Origin: Acorus gramineus
Lineage: Eukaryota > Streptophyta > Magnoliopsida > Acorales > Acoraceae
Reading direction: 5' to 3'
DNA length: 64,000 nucleotides
Assembly (NCBI GenBank): GCA_030737835.1
Contig: JAUJYN010000017.1
Location: 1,302,001-1,366,000 of the forward strand
A model generated the notes under the pieces. That model had not been told where the DNA came from. It saw only the letters and a program-made list of their open reading frames with translations, and did no database searches. Positions 45,226 to 55,974 of the stretch are shown piece after piece (within the stretch, counting starts at the first letter, position 1; each line of letters begins with the position of its first letter). Made by a program: the position numbers and the translations under genes.

Positions 45226-48200
45226 CAAGGGGAGGAAGGGAAGTCCGGTTGCTCTCCGCGCACCGAAACCTCTCCCAAAAGGCATCCACGCCCGGATCTA
45301 TCTTGGCCTTCGAAATGGCCCAAATCAGGGAAGAAAAGAGGGGGGATGGAGGGGCCAAACTCGCCGGAATCCGAATTTGAAAGCACCGCGATCTACACTT
45401 CCTATGCTTTGGGTTTTTAGGTTTGAGGGCTCTAGGGGGCTCAAATCAAAGAAAAAGAGAGAGGGGAGAGAGAGATTTCATTTGGTAGGGATGATGAATA
45501 GTGCCAAGATATTTTTAGATTTCCTTTATATAGCAAGTCACTTAAAATACCCGGATACGCCCCGAAACTGCGAAATTTTGGAAACGTTACCGGAATTCAA
45601 CGAAATTTTCGTGAGAGGTCTAAAATGGCACCAGGACACCAAATATGCAGTTAGATTTCTAATCGGAGTCCTCTAACTCAGGACGATAGCTAACAGTCCA
45701 AAAATTAGCGGTTCCGATCGAAAAATTGAAAAAAATGAAAAACTGCCAGAACACTCCAACGGTTACCAGCAAGCTAAAAGTGACACATATATAACAAAAA
45801 GAGGGTGTGAGAAGGGGTCACGCATGTGGAAACTCGAATCCGAGACCACCGGAAGGTAGATCGGGAGCTCACCTATCTTTTCTCTTCTTAGGGTTTTTTA
45901 TTTCAACCACCTTAGCTAGGTCAAAAAGAGGTTTTAAAGAGAGGGAAGAGAGAGAAATCTTGGTGGAGAAGATGACGAATAGTGGGGGGAGATATTTTTA
46001 GCTCACTTAGAAATCAACCCCCACTTAGATTAGGTTAAACTAGGATTAGGGAGGCTTAAGATTAGGTTTAAGTGTGGTTTGACCCAAGTCAACCCAACCA
46101 CACTAAAATCCAAACCAATTTCACCAAGTCATGGGCCCACTTTGACCAAGTCAAGTCTCCCAATGACTTTTCGCTTGGTCAAAACCCGGATACGCTTCAA
46201 AACTGTGAAATTCTGAAACGTTACCGGAATTCGATGAAACTTTTGTGAGTGGCTTGGAATGGCACCAGGACACATAATATGCAGTTAGATTTTTAATCGG
46301 AGCCCTCAAACTCAAGGCGACAGCCAAAAGTCCAAAATTTTAGCGGTTCCAATCGAAAAATGAAAAAAAACTGAAAAACTGCCAGAATGCTCCAATGGTT
46401 ACCAAAAGGCTAAAAGTGACACATATATAACAGAGGGTGTGGTGGGTCGGCAATATAGCGACCCATTGGATTGTGTAGTTGTTACCACTTAGAGGCTATA
46501 AATGATTTGAGGTTAATATGAGTGTGTTGGTTGTTTTTATGCATGTGAGTGATGTCTCGATGAGCGAGTATCGAGAGTGGTTGTTCGAGTTGAGGAGATC
46601 GGGTTGTAGATACTACCCGGGAGATGGTTAATGAATGATGTCGCGAGCGTGGAATCGTTCTCCCCTTCGTTAGATCCGATGTAGGAACTCCCCGGCGTTG
46701 GCTATACCTGTCAGAGGACTAGGCGGAGGCCACGAGGGTGGGAGAGGCTACCGGTGGACCAGGGGTGTAGAGCAGTCTAAGTCTCTCCCAAAGTCCCAAG
46801 ATGTCTCCTTTCGGGAGTGAGGGTGGGGGTGAGGTTGGTCGCGCCGCCGCGTGACCCAGTGATCATTGGGTTTCTACCCATGTTTTTCCTTGAACAAGGG
46901 AATTGATTATGTTTTGAACTGTAGAATGGTGATTGGTTTCCTGCCACTCACTGAGCTTGTAGCTCACCCCTCGCATACTGTTTCCTTTCAGGGGCAGTGT
47001 TGGGCGTGGAGCTGGAGCTTCCTGTGGCGTGGTCTTATGGGCGTGGAGCGTTCTTCCGGCGGATGGCGAGTGCGAGGCTGTCAGCATTCCTAGAGTCTTT
47101 TATGCTTTGTAAATCGTGCATGTGGCACAGGTTGTATTTTCTTTGGTCTAGACTTGGCTTCCACTGGATATTGATTGTGTATTCGGGTCTGTAATAAGAT
47201 TTTTGATTTACAGACATTGTTATATATTACGCTTCCGCTTTACAGTCAGTTATCATTATCTTGCTTTGCCACCTTGTGTATTGTTGTTTGTGTCCTTATT
47301 GACCTCAGGTATTGATAGCTGATATTATACTTTATTATTGCCACGTCTCGGGGACGCCTGGGGCGTGACAGAGCTCTTCCCCTTCTTTTCTTGGGTTTTT
47401 CATGGCTTTGGGGTTGTGGAGAGGTCATGCATGCTAGGTACTTGGTTTAGGGTGAGTGAAAAGTGTGGAGGAGGGGTTAAAAGGGGTTAAAAGGGGGTTA
47501 GGAATGGTTGGGCGCGTGCAGGGGTCTGTCTACGCCCGTAGGGGGGCGCAGGCGGGCGCGTGCGAGTGCGCGCGGGTGCGCGTGGAGTGGGCTAGCGGGT
47601 GCGCGAGGGCATGCGCGAGCATGCGCGCGCACGGGGGGCAGTGCGCGCGCGCGCGTGCGTGCGCGTGCTGGGGCATGCGTGGGTGGTTGATGCCCTTACC
47701 TTGCAGATCTTGTCGGATGGGATGCGCGAGGTCCCAGTTTGCGGTGAGTGGTTCGATCCAATCCCCCCCCCTCGGGATGCGCTCGATGCGCGTAGTCGCG
47801 CGTCGCTCATTGATGGGTCCCCCCTAGCTATACTACTTGTGTAGATAAGTAGTATGGCCATGCTTAAGCTATAATATGTAGATATCTTGTATTCCAAGCT
47901 TATATACATGTATTGTATTCATGTATGAATGATTGTGTTGCATGAGCCCCTCTAGTATGGGCATGTATTTTTGGTAATGTGTATGGATGTATAGAATATG
48001 GCATGCCTTAGGTAGTATTGTAATACTACTCCCACCATATCAATTGGAATATCCAGTATGATTAAGTCTGGGTTAATAACGGGCACCTGCCTAATATTCC
48101 CTCGCGATAAGACTCGAGGGCGTGGTGTAGTTGTTGCGCCCATGCTAATGGGGCAAAGCTATGACCAGCTTCATGAGATGATGATCTCTCTCGCCCTCTC

Positions 48201-50087
48201 CCTCTGAACGAACGGAGTAAGTAGATGCGATTTCCTACTCGACTCAGGTTCGTTTGGAATATTGGCATGCACCTGTTAGTGTGCGAGATCGTGCTTGACC
48301 CTTTCTTTTAAGTTGGTGATATCCAATGCATGTTAGAGTATATTTTGTATGTTTATACGATTAGTGCCGTCATATGTATGTGTAGTTAGACCTTGCCTTG
48401 TATTTATGTTGCATGATGTGTTGTTTATGCCATATACTCATGTTAGGGAGAACCCCTATAGTTAAGCATAGGTTATTGTGCATGTAGATCAAGTTCCTTC
48501 AGTGATAGAATTCTCCTGTAATAATTATGAGCATGTTGAAACTAATTAGGCCTATCTAGAATAGGAGTGGGTATGACCCGTTGTCAGGTTGTACCTTATT
48601 AGTTAGAGCGCTAGCAATGAAATCGCCCCTGTGCATCCGAGCGATGCACTCATTTGGAATTCAGGAGAATTCATTATCTTATCGGTTTTGTTAAGCTGGT
48701 AGTTGGGGCATTAAGCTAGGCCTACTCGTGCGAGACGTGTATATGAACCGCATGTTGGGTTATGTGCCTTGGGATTATTTCTGCGTGAGAGCAGAGGCAA
48801 CCCCCTTGTGTCCGAGCGACGCAACCGTGTGGGAGTACAATAGTGTTCGCTATCATCGATATGTGATTATCGAGAGTAGTTGTTTTTCCATTGGGTTCGC
48901 TTTGTGAACATGGAATGTTTACTCCCAATGTCGTCCGTGTTGAAGAGGCCTGGGTTGTAGCTGTCCTGACAGAGGGCTCCCATCCGTAGGTACCACCGAT
49001 GCGTTCGGGAGCGTACTGATCATGGGAGTGTACAAGGTAGAGGCTACCCGGGAGAGGGCTAACGAATGATATTGCGAGCGTGGAATCGTTCTCCCCTTCG
49101 TTGGATCCGATGTAGGAACTTCCCGGCGTTGGAAAAGCTGTCCTGACAGAGGGCTCCCATCCGTAGGTACCACCGAGGCGTTCGAAAGTGTACTGATCGT
49201 GGGAGTATACCAGGTAGTGACTACCCGGGGAAAGGGCTACCGGTGGACCAAGGGTGTAGAGCAGTCTAAGTCTCTTCCAAAAGTCCCAAGAGTCTCCCTC
49301 TGGTAGTGATGGTGAGGATGAGGTGAAGACACGTCGCCGCGTGACCCATTCGTTGTTCGTCCGTTCCCAAAGTGTTGGGTCCGGTTGCGTATCGATGTTC
49401 AAAGACATCGTTGGGCAGTTATCTTGATGTAGATGATCCAGTAGCATTGTGTAGACCAGTAATTCCGAGTCTCTTCGACCAACGGTATGGTCTCTCCCCA
49501 AAAGTCCCAAGAGTCTTCCTCCGGGAGTGAGGGTGAGGGTGAGGTTGGTCGCACCGCCACGTGACCTTGTTATCCATGGGTTTCTACCCATGTTTTTCCT
49601 TGAAAGGAAATTGTTTTAGTATTGAATTGTTGTATGGTGATTGGTTTCCAGCCACTCATTGAGCTTGTAGCTCACCCCTCGCATACTGTTTCTTTTCAGG
49701 GGCAGTGTTGGGCGTGGAGTTGGAGCTTCCCTGTGGCGTGGTCTTATGGGCGTGGAGCGTTCTTTCGGCGGGTGGTGAGTGCGAGGCTGTCAGCAGTCCT
49801 AGAGTCATTTTATGTATTGTAAATCGTGCATGTGGCACAGGTTGTATTTTATTTGGTCTAGACTTGGCTCTCACAGGACAGTGATTGTGTATTCGAGTCT
49901 GTAATAATGTTTTTGGTTTACAGACATTGTTTATATATTATGCTTCCGCTTTTCAGTCAGTTATCATTATCCTTGCTTTGCCACCTTGTGTGTTGTTGTT
50001 GGAGTCTTTATTGACCTCAGGTATTGATAGTTGATATTTCATTATTGCCACGTCTCGGGGACGGCCGCCCTGGGGCGTGACAAAAGT

Positions 50088-50100
50088 TGGTATCAGAGCC
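50088..50100 (+). other. Primer binding site of element B
   Basis: TGGTATCAGAGCC five bases after the LTR end at 50082. Confidence 0.92.
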
Positions 50101-52811
50101 TGGTCCTGTCAGAGCCTAAGTCTAGTCGTGTAGATGATGAGTCGTAGGATTGTCATCCGAGTACTCTTGTTTTAGAAGTTACCTTAGGTTGTTGACATGC
50201 CTCCTCGCATCCGTTGACGTGGACGTGACCCCCCTGGACCCACCCTTAAGTTGTCGACTGGGTCGACTGAACAGGGTCAGTTGTTGGATCCCTTGTTGCG
50301 GGATTAAGGCTTGGGTAGGAGATTCCAACCCAGTAGTATGATAGTGATGAATTGGTCGCAATTTCTAAGGTATGAATTGCGTCTCGATAATGGAGCTTCT
50401 TTCCCATGCATCGGTATTGCTGGTAACCATTGAGTTTGCGTGCAGCACCAGTTTTAAGTTTTGAGGATGTGGCGTATTGCTCATTAAGGGGTGATGTCTT
50501 CTTCCAGCCTTCCTACTCAGGATTAAGGGGCCTTGCGGGGTCATTGTTGAGACCCGGGCTAGGGTACTCTGTGTTCCTTGTTTGGTTGTCGGGATATCCT
50601 ATATCGGGACCTCATGGTGCCCTCCCAAGGTTCTTTTCCCAGTCAAGGAATACCTTTGAAGCATCAATTGATGATTGAGTTTTCCTCTCACTTGGAAGGG
50701 GCTGTAGCGAGTGGTGATGCGGACAATCAGGATTGGGTGCGTCCTATTGCAGCTTGGTGGGCGATCGCTTGTGGACAGGGTTCCATAGTGGCATCTGGAG
50801 TCACTTTGATATATCATTGTGCGTTGTAGCTGCCCGGTTGAGGCCAGAGCCCTGTGAGGTGCTCCCAGATACTATGCTTGTTGGTGCACCCATATGGCAG
50901 AGATAGTGGGCTTGGGAGGCTACCAGGTAGAGGCCACACCGGGAGAGTGCTACTGGATGATGTCGAGAGCGTGGACTCCCCGTGATGAATCTACCCATTG
51001 AGTGCAGGATGTTGGAGTTCCAATGGTTATGGTAGGGCGACCTGTCGGTGGCGGCATGTGAAGCACAGTTCGCGATACTGTCGCGTTTTGCCCCCACATG
51101 GGTCGTAAACGAGGAGACACGATGCTAGCGTTCGTGATGGGACTCAACCGCCCTATCAGATAGATGACGTCGCATAGGCATTGTCGAGGTTCGACGACCC
51201 CTTATTGCGTGTCTTGTGGATTAAGTGCGGTTGAGCGGCTTACCAAGCGTGTAAGTGTCATCATGAGCGCCAGCCATGCTCGAGGAGCAGAATCTAGACT
51301 TAATTGTTCGAGGTGATTGTTCTGATCTTCACGTGAGGGTTGAAGATCAGGTACCCCTTGCTGTGAATTGATGATCTATTTGACCAGCTCTGGGAGCGGG
51401 TGTCTGCTGTTAGATCGATCTTCACACAAGGGTACCACAAGTTGGAGATCCGGGAGTTGGACATCCCGTAGATGGCCTTTCGTGACCGTTTCAGGCACTA
51501 TGAGTTTTAAGTACTGCTGTCAGGGTTGACGAATGCGCCGGATGCCTTCGTGGATCTCAAAAGTTTATTGGGCTTCCGTGGACTACTTTGGGGCAGTCTT
51601 CATTGAGATTGCTAGTGGTGCGATGAAAAGGCGATATGGGTGACCTTGTTTCCCTAGGGTGGCATGCCCTCAGGCAAAGTTCAAGATTCATCATTGAGTG
51701 GAAAGCGTTAGTCCATCGAGATTCCTCAGTGGACGTGGGAGTGGGTTATCAGGGATTGTTGAGGACTCGTAAAAGTCACGTTCGGGTCGCGACGCCGTCT
51801 AGGTGATCATTGATCAACTGACTAAGTCCGCTCTTCCCTCCCTAATCCGATTGATTGAGTCTCTGGACGCCTTGACGTGGGTTTTCACTTTCACGATTGT
51901 TCGTCTTCGTGGCACTCCGATCGGCGCAATTTTTGGTTGAGACGCCAGGGTTACTTTGTGGTTGTGGCGCAGCCTTGGCAGGCTTTGGCGCGAGCCTCTA
52001 TTTAAGTACAGCGTTTCATCGCCGATGGACAGCCAGACAAAGAGGACGATTCAGACCTTGGAGGACATGCTAAGTGCATGCGTGCTCGACTGAGGGGTAG
52101 TTGGAGAGGCATCACCCATTTGGTGGGGTATGCCTGCAAGTCGACTGCCATTCGAGCATCCTGATGGTACTGTGAAAGGCACTCTACAGGCGCAATTTTA
52201 TACCTCCCTTGTGTTGGGACGGTTGAGGAGCGCCAGTTGGAGGGGCCACAAGTTATTTATTTGACCTTGCAGTGGCCAGGTCGGTTCATGTGTGCACCGC
52301 ACCTCCCGAAATTGACAGAAGGGCTACGCAAGTCATCGTCGCCAGGAGCTTACCTTCGGGTTTGGCGACCATGTTTTCCTGAAGGTGTCCCAGTTTAAGG
52401 GCATTCTATGTTTTGACGTTCGGGGCAAGCTGAGTTGGCCCTTCATCGGACCATTTCTCGTCATTGAGAGGATTGGGGAGGTGGCTCGTCATGTAGCCTT
52501 TTCCCCACAGCTGGCTCATGCCCACGACGTCGTCCTTGTCTCATGGTTGAGGCATTATGTCCACGATCCTGCTCAGTCATTCCGTTCGACCGTCTCATTC
52601 TCGAGCTGGATTTGTCGTTCGTGGAGCAGTGGATCTAGGTCAAGGACCAACATGAGAAGAGGCTCCACGCTAAGACCGTTTCTTTGATTACAGTGTGTCG
52701 GTAGCGCTAATCTGGTGCATGGACCACTTGGAAGCAAAAGGTCTATGCATGATACTTGCTATATTCGGTCTTCCCTTTGGGTTTCCTTAAATTTCGAGGA
52801 CTAAATTTCCT

Positions 52812-52824
52812 AAGGGGGGGAGAA
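52812..52824 (+). other. Polypurine tract of element B
   Basis: AAGGGGGGGAGAA immediately before TGTTATGCC at 52825. Confidence 0.92.
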
Positions 52825-53938
52825 TGTTATGCCTGTGTCATTTGGAGCCATTTTGGTTAAGCCTTGGTCACTTCTGGGTCATTCAGGGCCTTTTTGTTTT
52901 TCGATCGGAGCCGCTAAAATTTTGGCTTTTAGCCACCTGCGGGAGTTAGAGCACTCTGATTGGAAATCTAACTGCATATTATGGGTCCTGGTACCGTTTA
53001 GTACTACCCATAAAAATTTCATCGAATTCCGGTAACGTTTTGAAAAATATGCAGTTCCGAATCGCATCCAGGTTTGGCCGTTACTGGGTTTCGGTGGGCG
53101 AGATATTTTCGAGTGTGTGGTGCTTCTCCGCACGCTTCCCAATAAAGAAAAAATAAGTGGTTGAGTGAGGGTGAGCCTAACCCTAACCTCACCACCCCCT
53201 TATGGTCACCCCAAAACACTATTTGGGCATGAAAATGACCATTTTGCCCTCTCTCTCTCTCCCCCTCTCTCCCATTTCGTGGAACATGTTCTCTCCCTCT
53301 CTTGGCCTCTTTTTTTTTCCCTCTTTGTGTGTGGAGAAGGAGGAGGAAGAATCAAATGAAGGAGAAGAAGAAGGAAGCACAAGAAGGTGAGTTTTGTGCA
53401 TGTGTGGTTGTTGTGGTGGTTTCTCCTCTCTCAAGCTCCCTCTTATGTTCCCCCCCCCCTGATTTGCAGCCAAAGAAGGCTGAGGAGGGCTGTGGAGGTG
53501 GTGGTAGTGGTGGTGGTGGTTGAGGTGGTCGCGGGTGCATCGAGGGCCCCCGAATCTCCCCCTTGCATTCCCCCTCCGTAGGTGAGCTCTTCCCCTTCTT
53601 TTCTTGGTTTTTTCATGGCTTAGGGGTTGTGGGGAAGTCATGCATGCTAGGTAGTTGGTTTAGGGTGAGTGAGAAGTGTGGGGGAGGGGTTAAAAGGGGT
53701 TAAAAGGGGGTTAGGAATGGCTGGGCGCGCGCAGGGGTCTGTCTGCGCGCGTGCGCGCGCAGGCGCGCGCGCAGAGGGGCGCTGGCAGGCGTAGGCGGGC
53801 GCGTAAGCGTGCATGCGGGCGCGCGGGTGCGCGTGGGTTGGGCCCGTTGGTGCGTGCGAGTGCGCTAGGGCGCGCGCGAGCATGCACGCGCGGGGGGCAG
53901 TGTGCCTGGGCGTGTGTTTGGGCGCGCGGCTGGGTGCC
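52825..53938 (+). mobile_element. 3' LTR of element B, left part, cut by element E
   Basis: It starts TGTTATGCCTGTGTCATTT and runs through the U3 block, GGAGAAGGAGGAGGAAGAA leader, exon-1 end TCCGTAG, donor-like GTGAGCTC (53581) and the first 200 bp of the GC-rich island, where element E is inserted (target GTGCC at 53934-53938). The rest of this LTR should lie to the right of E, beyond or rearranged at the window end. Confidence 0.92.
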
Positions 53939-55859
53939 TGTTATATATGTGTCACTTTTAGCCTTCTGGTTACCATTGGGACATTCTGGCGGTTTTTGAA
54001 CTTTTTCTTTTTCGATCGGAACCGCTAAAATTTTGGACTTTTAGCTATCATCCTGATCCTGAGGACTCCGATTGAAAATCTAACTGCACATTACATGCCC
54101 TGGTGCCATTTCGAGCCACTCACGAAAATTTCATCGAATTCCAGTAACGTTTCAGAATTTCACAGTTCTGAATCGTATCCGGGTTTTGACCAAGCGAAAA
54201 GTCATTTGGAGACTTGACCAAGTCAAAGATGACTTTGACCAAGTCAAGCAGGCAGAAGCTGGCGCGCGCAGACGGGTGCGCTGGCTGGCGCACGCGCGTA
54301 CGTGCAGACGGCGGGCGTGCGCGCGGGGTGCTGCGCTCCGGGGCAGTGCGCGGGGTGCGCGCAGGGTGCTGCGCAGGGGCGCAGTACGCGCTGGTAGACA
54401 CAGGGCTGGACGCGTGCGCGCTTGCGCCTTCGTGCGTGTGCGTGCGGGTGGCCGTGCGTATGGCTGCCCGTGGGTTCGAGAGGGTGTCGAGGCACTCGGA
54501 CTCGCGTGCGTGCGGGCCCGTATGCATGCTTGTCCGAGTATTGGGTATTTCTAGTGTATTTCTTATGTATTTGTGTAGTTACTCACCATATTGAATGCCC
54601 ATGTCTTGCAGATCTTGACGAACGGTCACGCGACGACCCGGGCTTCGGTGAGTGGGACAATCCAACCCAGTAGGGAGGCGTTCGATGCACGTAGGCGTGC
54701 ATTGCCCTCCCCTGGGGCACCATAATAGCATATTAGCTTGTAATAAATGTATAGCTATGTATGCATGATTAATATGATATATCCATGCCACCTTAGACTT
54801 TGTATGCTAGGGATATGCACCCTTATATCATGTATAGCGGCCTATGCATGCTTAGACACCAAGCCCCGGACTATGCATGTTCCCATCTAGTTTAATCTAA
54901 TTAAATCAAAATGTGAGCATATAGTTACAAGCATGCCTTAGAGAATATTGTAACCTTGTGGTTATGATATATGTCTCCCCGCATCTTAGTTATGCGCCCT
55001 GGAGGAATTCTGGAGAATTCATGACATTAGTAGAGTTACAATCGGTGTCGACGGATCCATGAGGATCGTATCCATGTGAGTAGGCTGTCTTCTCCTTTTG
55101 GTTGGATCCGAGGTAGGGACTCCCCGGCGATGGCTGACCTGACAGAGGGCTTCCGTCCGGTACCTCCGATGTGTCGGACAGTACTGGTAGTTGGAGTGGA
55201 CTAGGTCGAGGCTACGAGGGTGGGAGAGGCTACCGGGTGGACCAGGGGTGGAGAGCGGTCTAGTATGCCCCAAGAGGCCCATGTCACCCCCCGGAAAGGG
55301 TGAGGGTGAGGGTGAGGGGGGAGGTGGGTTGGCGATGAAACGACCCACTAGAATGTGTTGTTGCTCCCGTGTTAGGGACCATAATTATTTGAGGTTAATA
55401 TGAATTGTGATGCATGAGTTGTGCTATTCACTGAGCGTGTGGCTCACCCCTCGCATATATTTTTCTCCAGTGATATCTGAGTCGGATCTGAAGGAGGAGC
55501 TCCCCGAGGCACATCAGCAGTAGCGGAGCAGCGTCACGTTCTGCGAGTGAGAGGCCATCAGCATCCCCGTTTGGATTGTATGTATTGTATTCCGTGCTTG
55601 GGCACGTACTTGTATTTGGATGTCGTTATATATATTGGCTCTCACAGGACAGTTGATTATGTATCGGGTCTGTAATATGTCTTTGAATTACAGACTCAGT
55701 CGTTTGAGCTTCCGCTATTTGTATATATTATGTCAGCCTCATTGTTGTCTGTGTTGTCATTTTTGATGTTGTTTAGAGTATGTTATTGATCTCCTGTATA
55801 GACTGCTGATATCTTATATACTTGCCACGTCTCAGGGACGGCCGCCCTGGGGCGTGACA
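53939..55859 (+). mobile_element. 5' LTR of element E (A type, 1.92 kb)
   Basis: It starts TGTTATATATGTGTCACTT and ends GGGGCGTGACA, followed by the PBS. Compared with the other A LTRs, the leader exon and donor are deleted: the U3 passes from GACCAAGTCAAGCAGG directly into the GC-rich island (54250-54540). It keeps acceptor-like CTTGCAG (54611), a 36-nt micro-exon (54612-54647), donor-like GTGAGTGG, one GGGTGA/hairpin unit (55290-55350), TGAGC/GCTCA (55432-55446), acceptor-like TTTTCTCCAG (55461-55470), the terminal exon frame (stop at 55521) and the GTCTGTAA/TTACAGAC stem (55668-55695). Confidence 0.93.
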
Positions 55860-55864
55860 AAAGT

Positions 55865-55877
55865 TGGTATCAGAGCC
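55865..55877 (+). other. Primer binding site of element E
   Basis: TGGTATCAGAGCC five bases after the LTR. Confidence 0.93.
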
Positions 55878-55974
55878 TGGTCCTGTCAGAGCCAATTGTT
55901 TTTCTTAGAGATGAGTCCTAGGATTTCTATATGAGTATTCTGATCCTAGTGTCTGGTTTTCTTAGGTTGCTGAT

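Larger units (their letters stand above)
42239..45796 (-). mobile_element. A solo LTR, minus strand (3.56 kb), innermost of the D nest
   Basis: On the minus strand it starts TGTTATATATGTGTCAC and ends GGGGCGTGACA. AAAAG at 42234-42238 and 45797-45801 flanks it. It lies in the leader of the LTR at 39817-46432. It has a TATA box (45533-45543), GC-rich island (44100-45060), an internal duplication of about 170 bp (43340-43650), a 60-bp duplication (43025-43145) and hairpin units. In the terminal exon the acidic frame is four codons longer than in its relatives but still in phase. It is closest to the solo LTR at 6186-9739 in its leader and island. Confidence 0.95.
39817..46432 (-). mobile_element. 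A solo LTR, minus strand, in the 3' LTR of D, itself split
   Basis: On the minus strand it starts TGTTATATATGTGTCAC and ends GGGGCGTGACA. GAGGG flanks it at 39812-39816 and 46433-46437. Without the nested LTR it is about 3.05 kb. It has the U3 block (46190-46350), leader, GC-rich island (41400-42000), micro-exon (41261-41296), two hairpin/GGGTGA units (40360-40510), the TGAGC/GCTCA hairpin and a terminal exon frame (about 40170-40215). It shares its 5-bp target GAGGG with the solo LTR at 28205-30980. Confidence 0.94.
37184..47370 (+). mobile_element. 3' LTR of element D, split by nested minus LTRs
   Basis: It starts TGTTGTGCCTGTGTCATTT after the PPT and ends GGGGCGTGACA, followed by the duplication GAGCT (47371-47375). 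Own sequence is 37184-39816 and 46438-47370, about 3.57 kb. It parallels the 5' LTR through U3, island, micro-exon, tandem repeats, hairpin unit (split by the insertion within the GGGTGA tract) and end. Compared with the 5' LTR, substitutions are clustered: about nine within 75 bp near 31285-31360 / 37441-37516, with fewer elsewhere. Confidence 0.93.
27483..50082 (+). mobile_element. 5' LTR of element B, split by a solo LTR and by complete element D
   Basis: It starts TGTTATGCCTGTGTCATT in the Tat integrase fragment and ends GGGGCGTGACA before a PBS at 50088. Own sequence is 27483-28204, 30986-31027 and 47376-50082, about 3.47 kb in total. Parts: U3 block (27560-27740), leader with GGAGAAGGAGGAGGAAGAA, intron-like segment beginning after TCCGTAG near 31020 and ending at the CTTGCAG just before ATCTTGTCGG (47707). 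GTAGAGGC segments lie at 49030-49230, GGGTGAGG tracts near 49528, and the TGAGC/GCTCA hairpin near 49659. Over the first 720 bp it differs from the 3' LTR by seven substitutions plus homopolymer lengths. Confidence 0.93.
50083..52824 (+). pseudogene. Degenerate interior of non-autonomous element B
   Basis: A 2.74 kb interior with the same plan and breakpoints as C and D. MPPRIR then TGA at 50197, an LTR-A-like segment (about 50525-50645), and a GGTAGAGGCCACACC segment near 50925. RT from about 51335 (DDLFDQL, GYHKLEIRELDIP) ends at the VFIE equivalent near 51610. There is no catalytic FIDD, RNase H or HHCC finger. Integrase resumes near 51700 (IEIPQWTWEW), the C-terminus begins near 52340 (GFGDHVFLKVSQFKGILC) and continues to about 52700. 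Several stops and shifts exclude translation. Confidence 0.88.

Noticed and set aside
44227-45676. Overlapping frames of 319 and 314 codons in the innermost minus LTR
   Set aside because: Same cause as above. The frames run through the GC-rich island and U3 of a solo LTR and share no sequence with the equivalent place in other A LTRs beyond repeat words.
47500-47700. CpG-rich islands as promoters of host genes
   Set aside because: Each CG-rich block lies inside an LTR at a fixed position between splice-like sites. No host coding sequence follows any of them.
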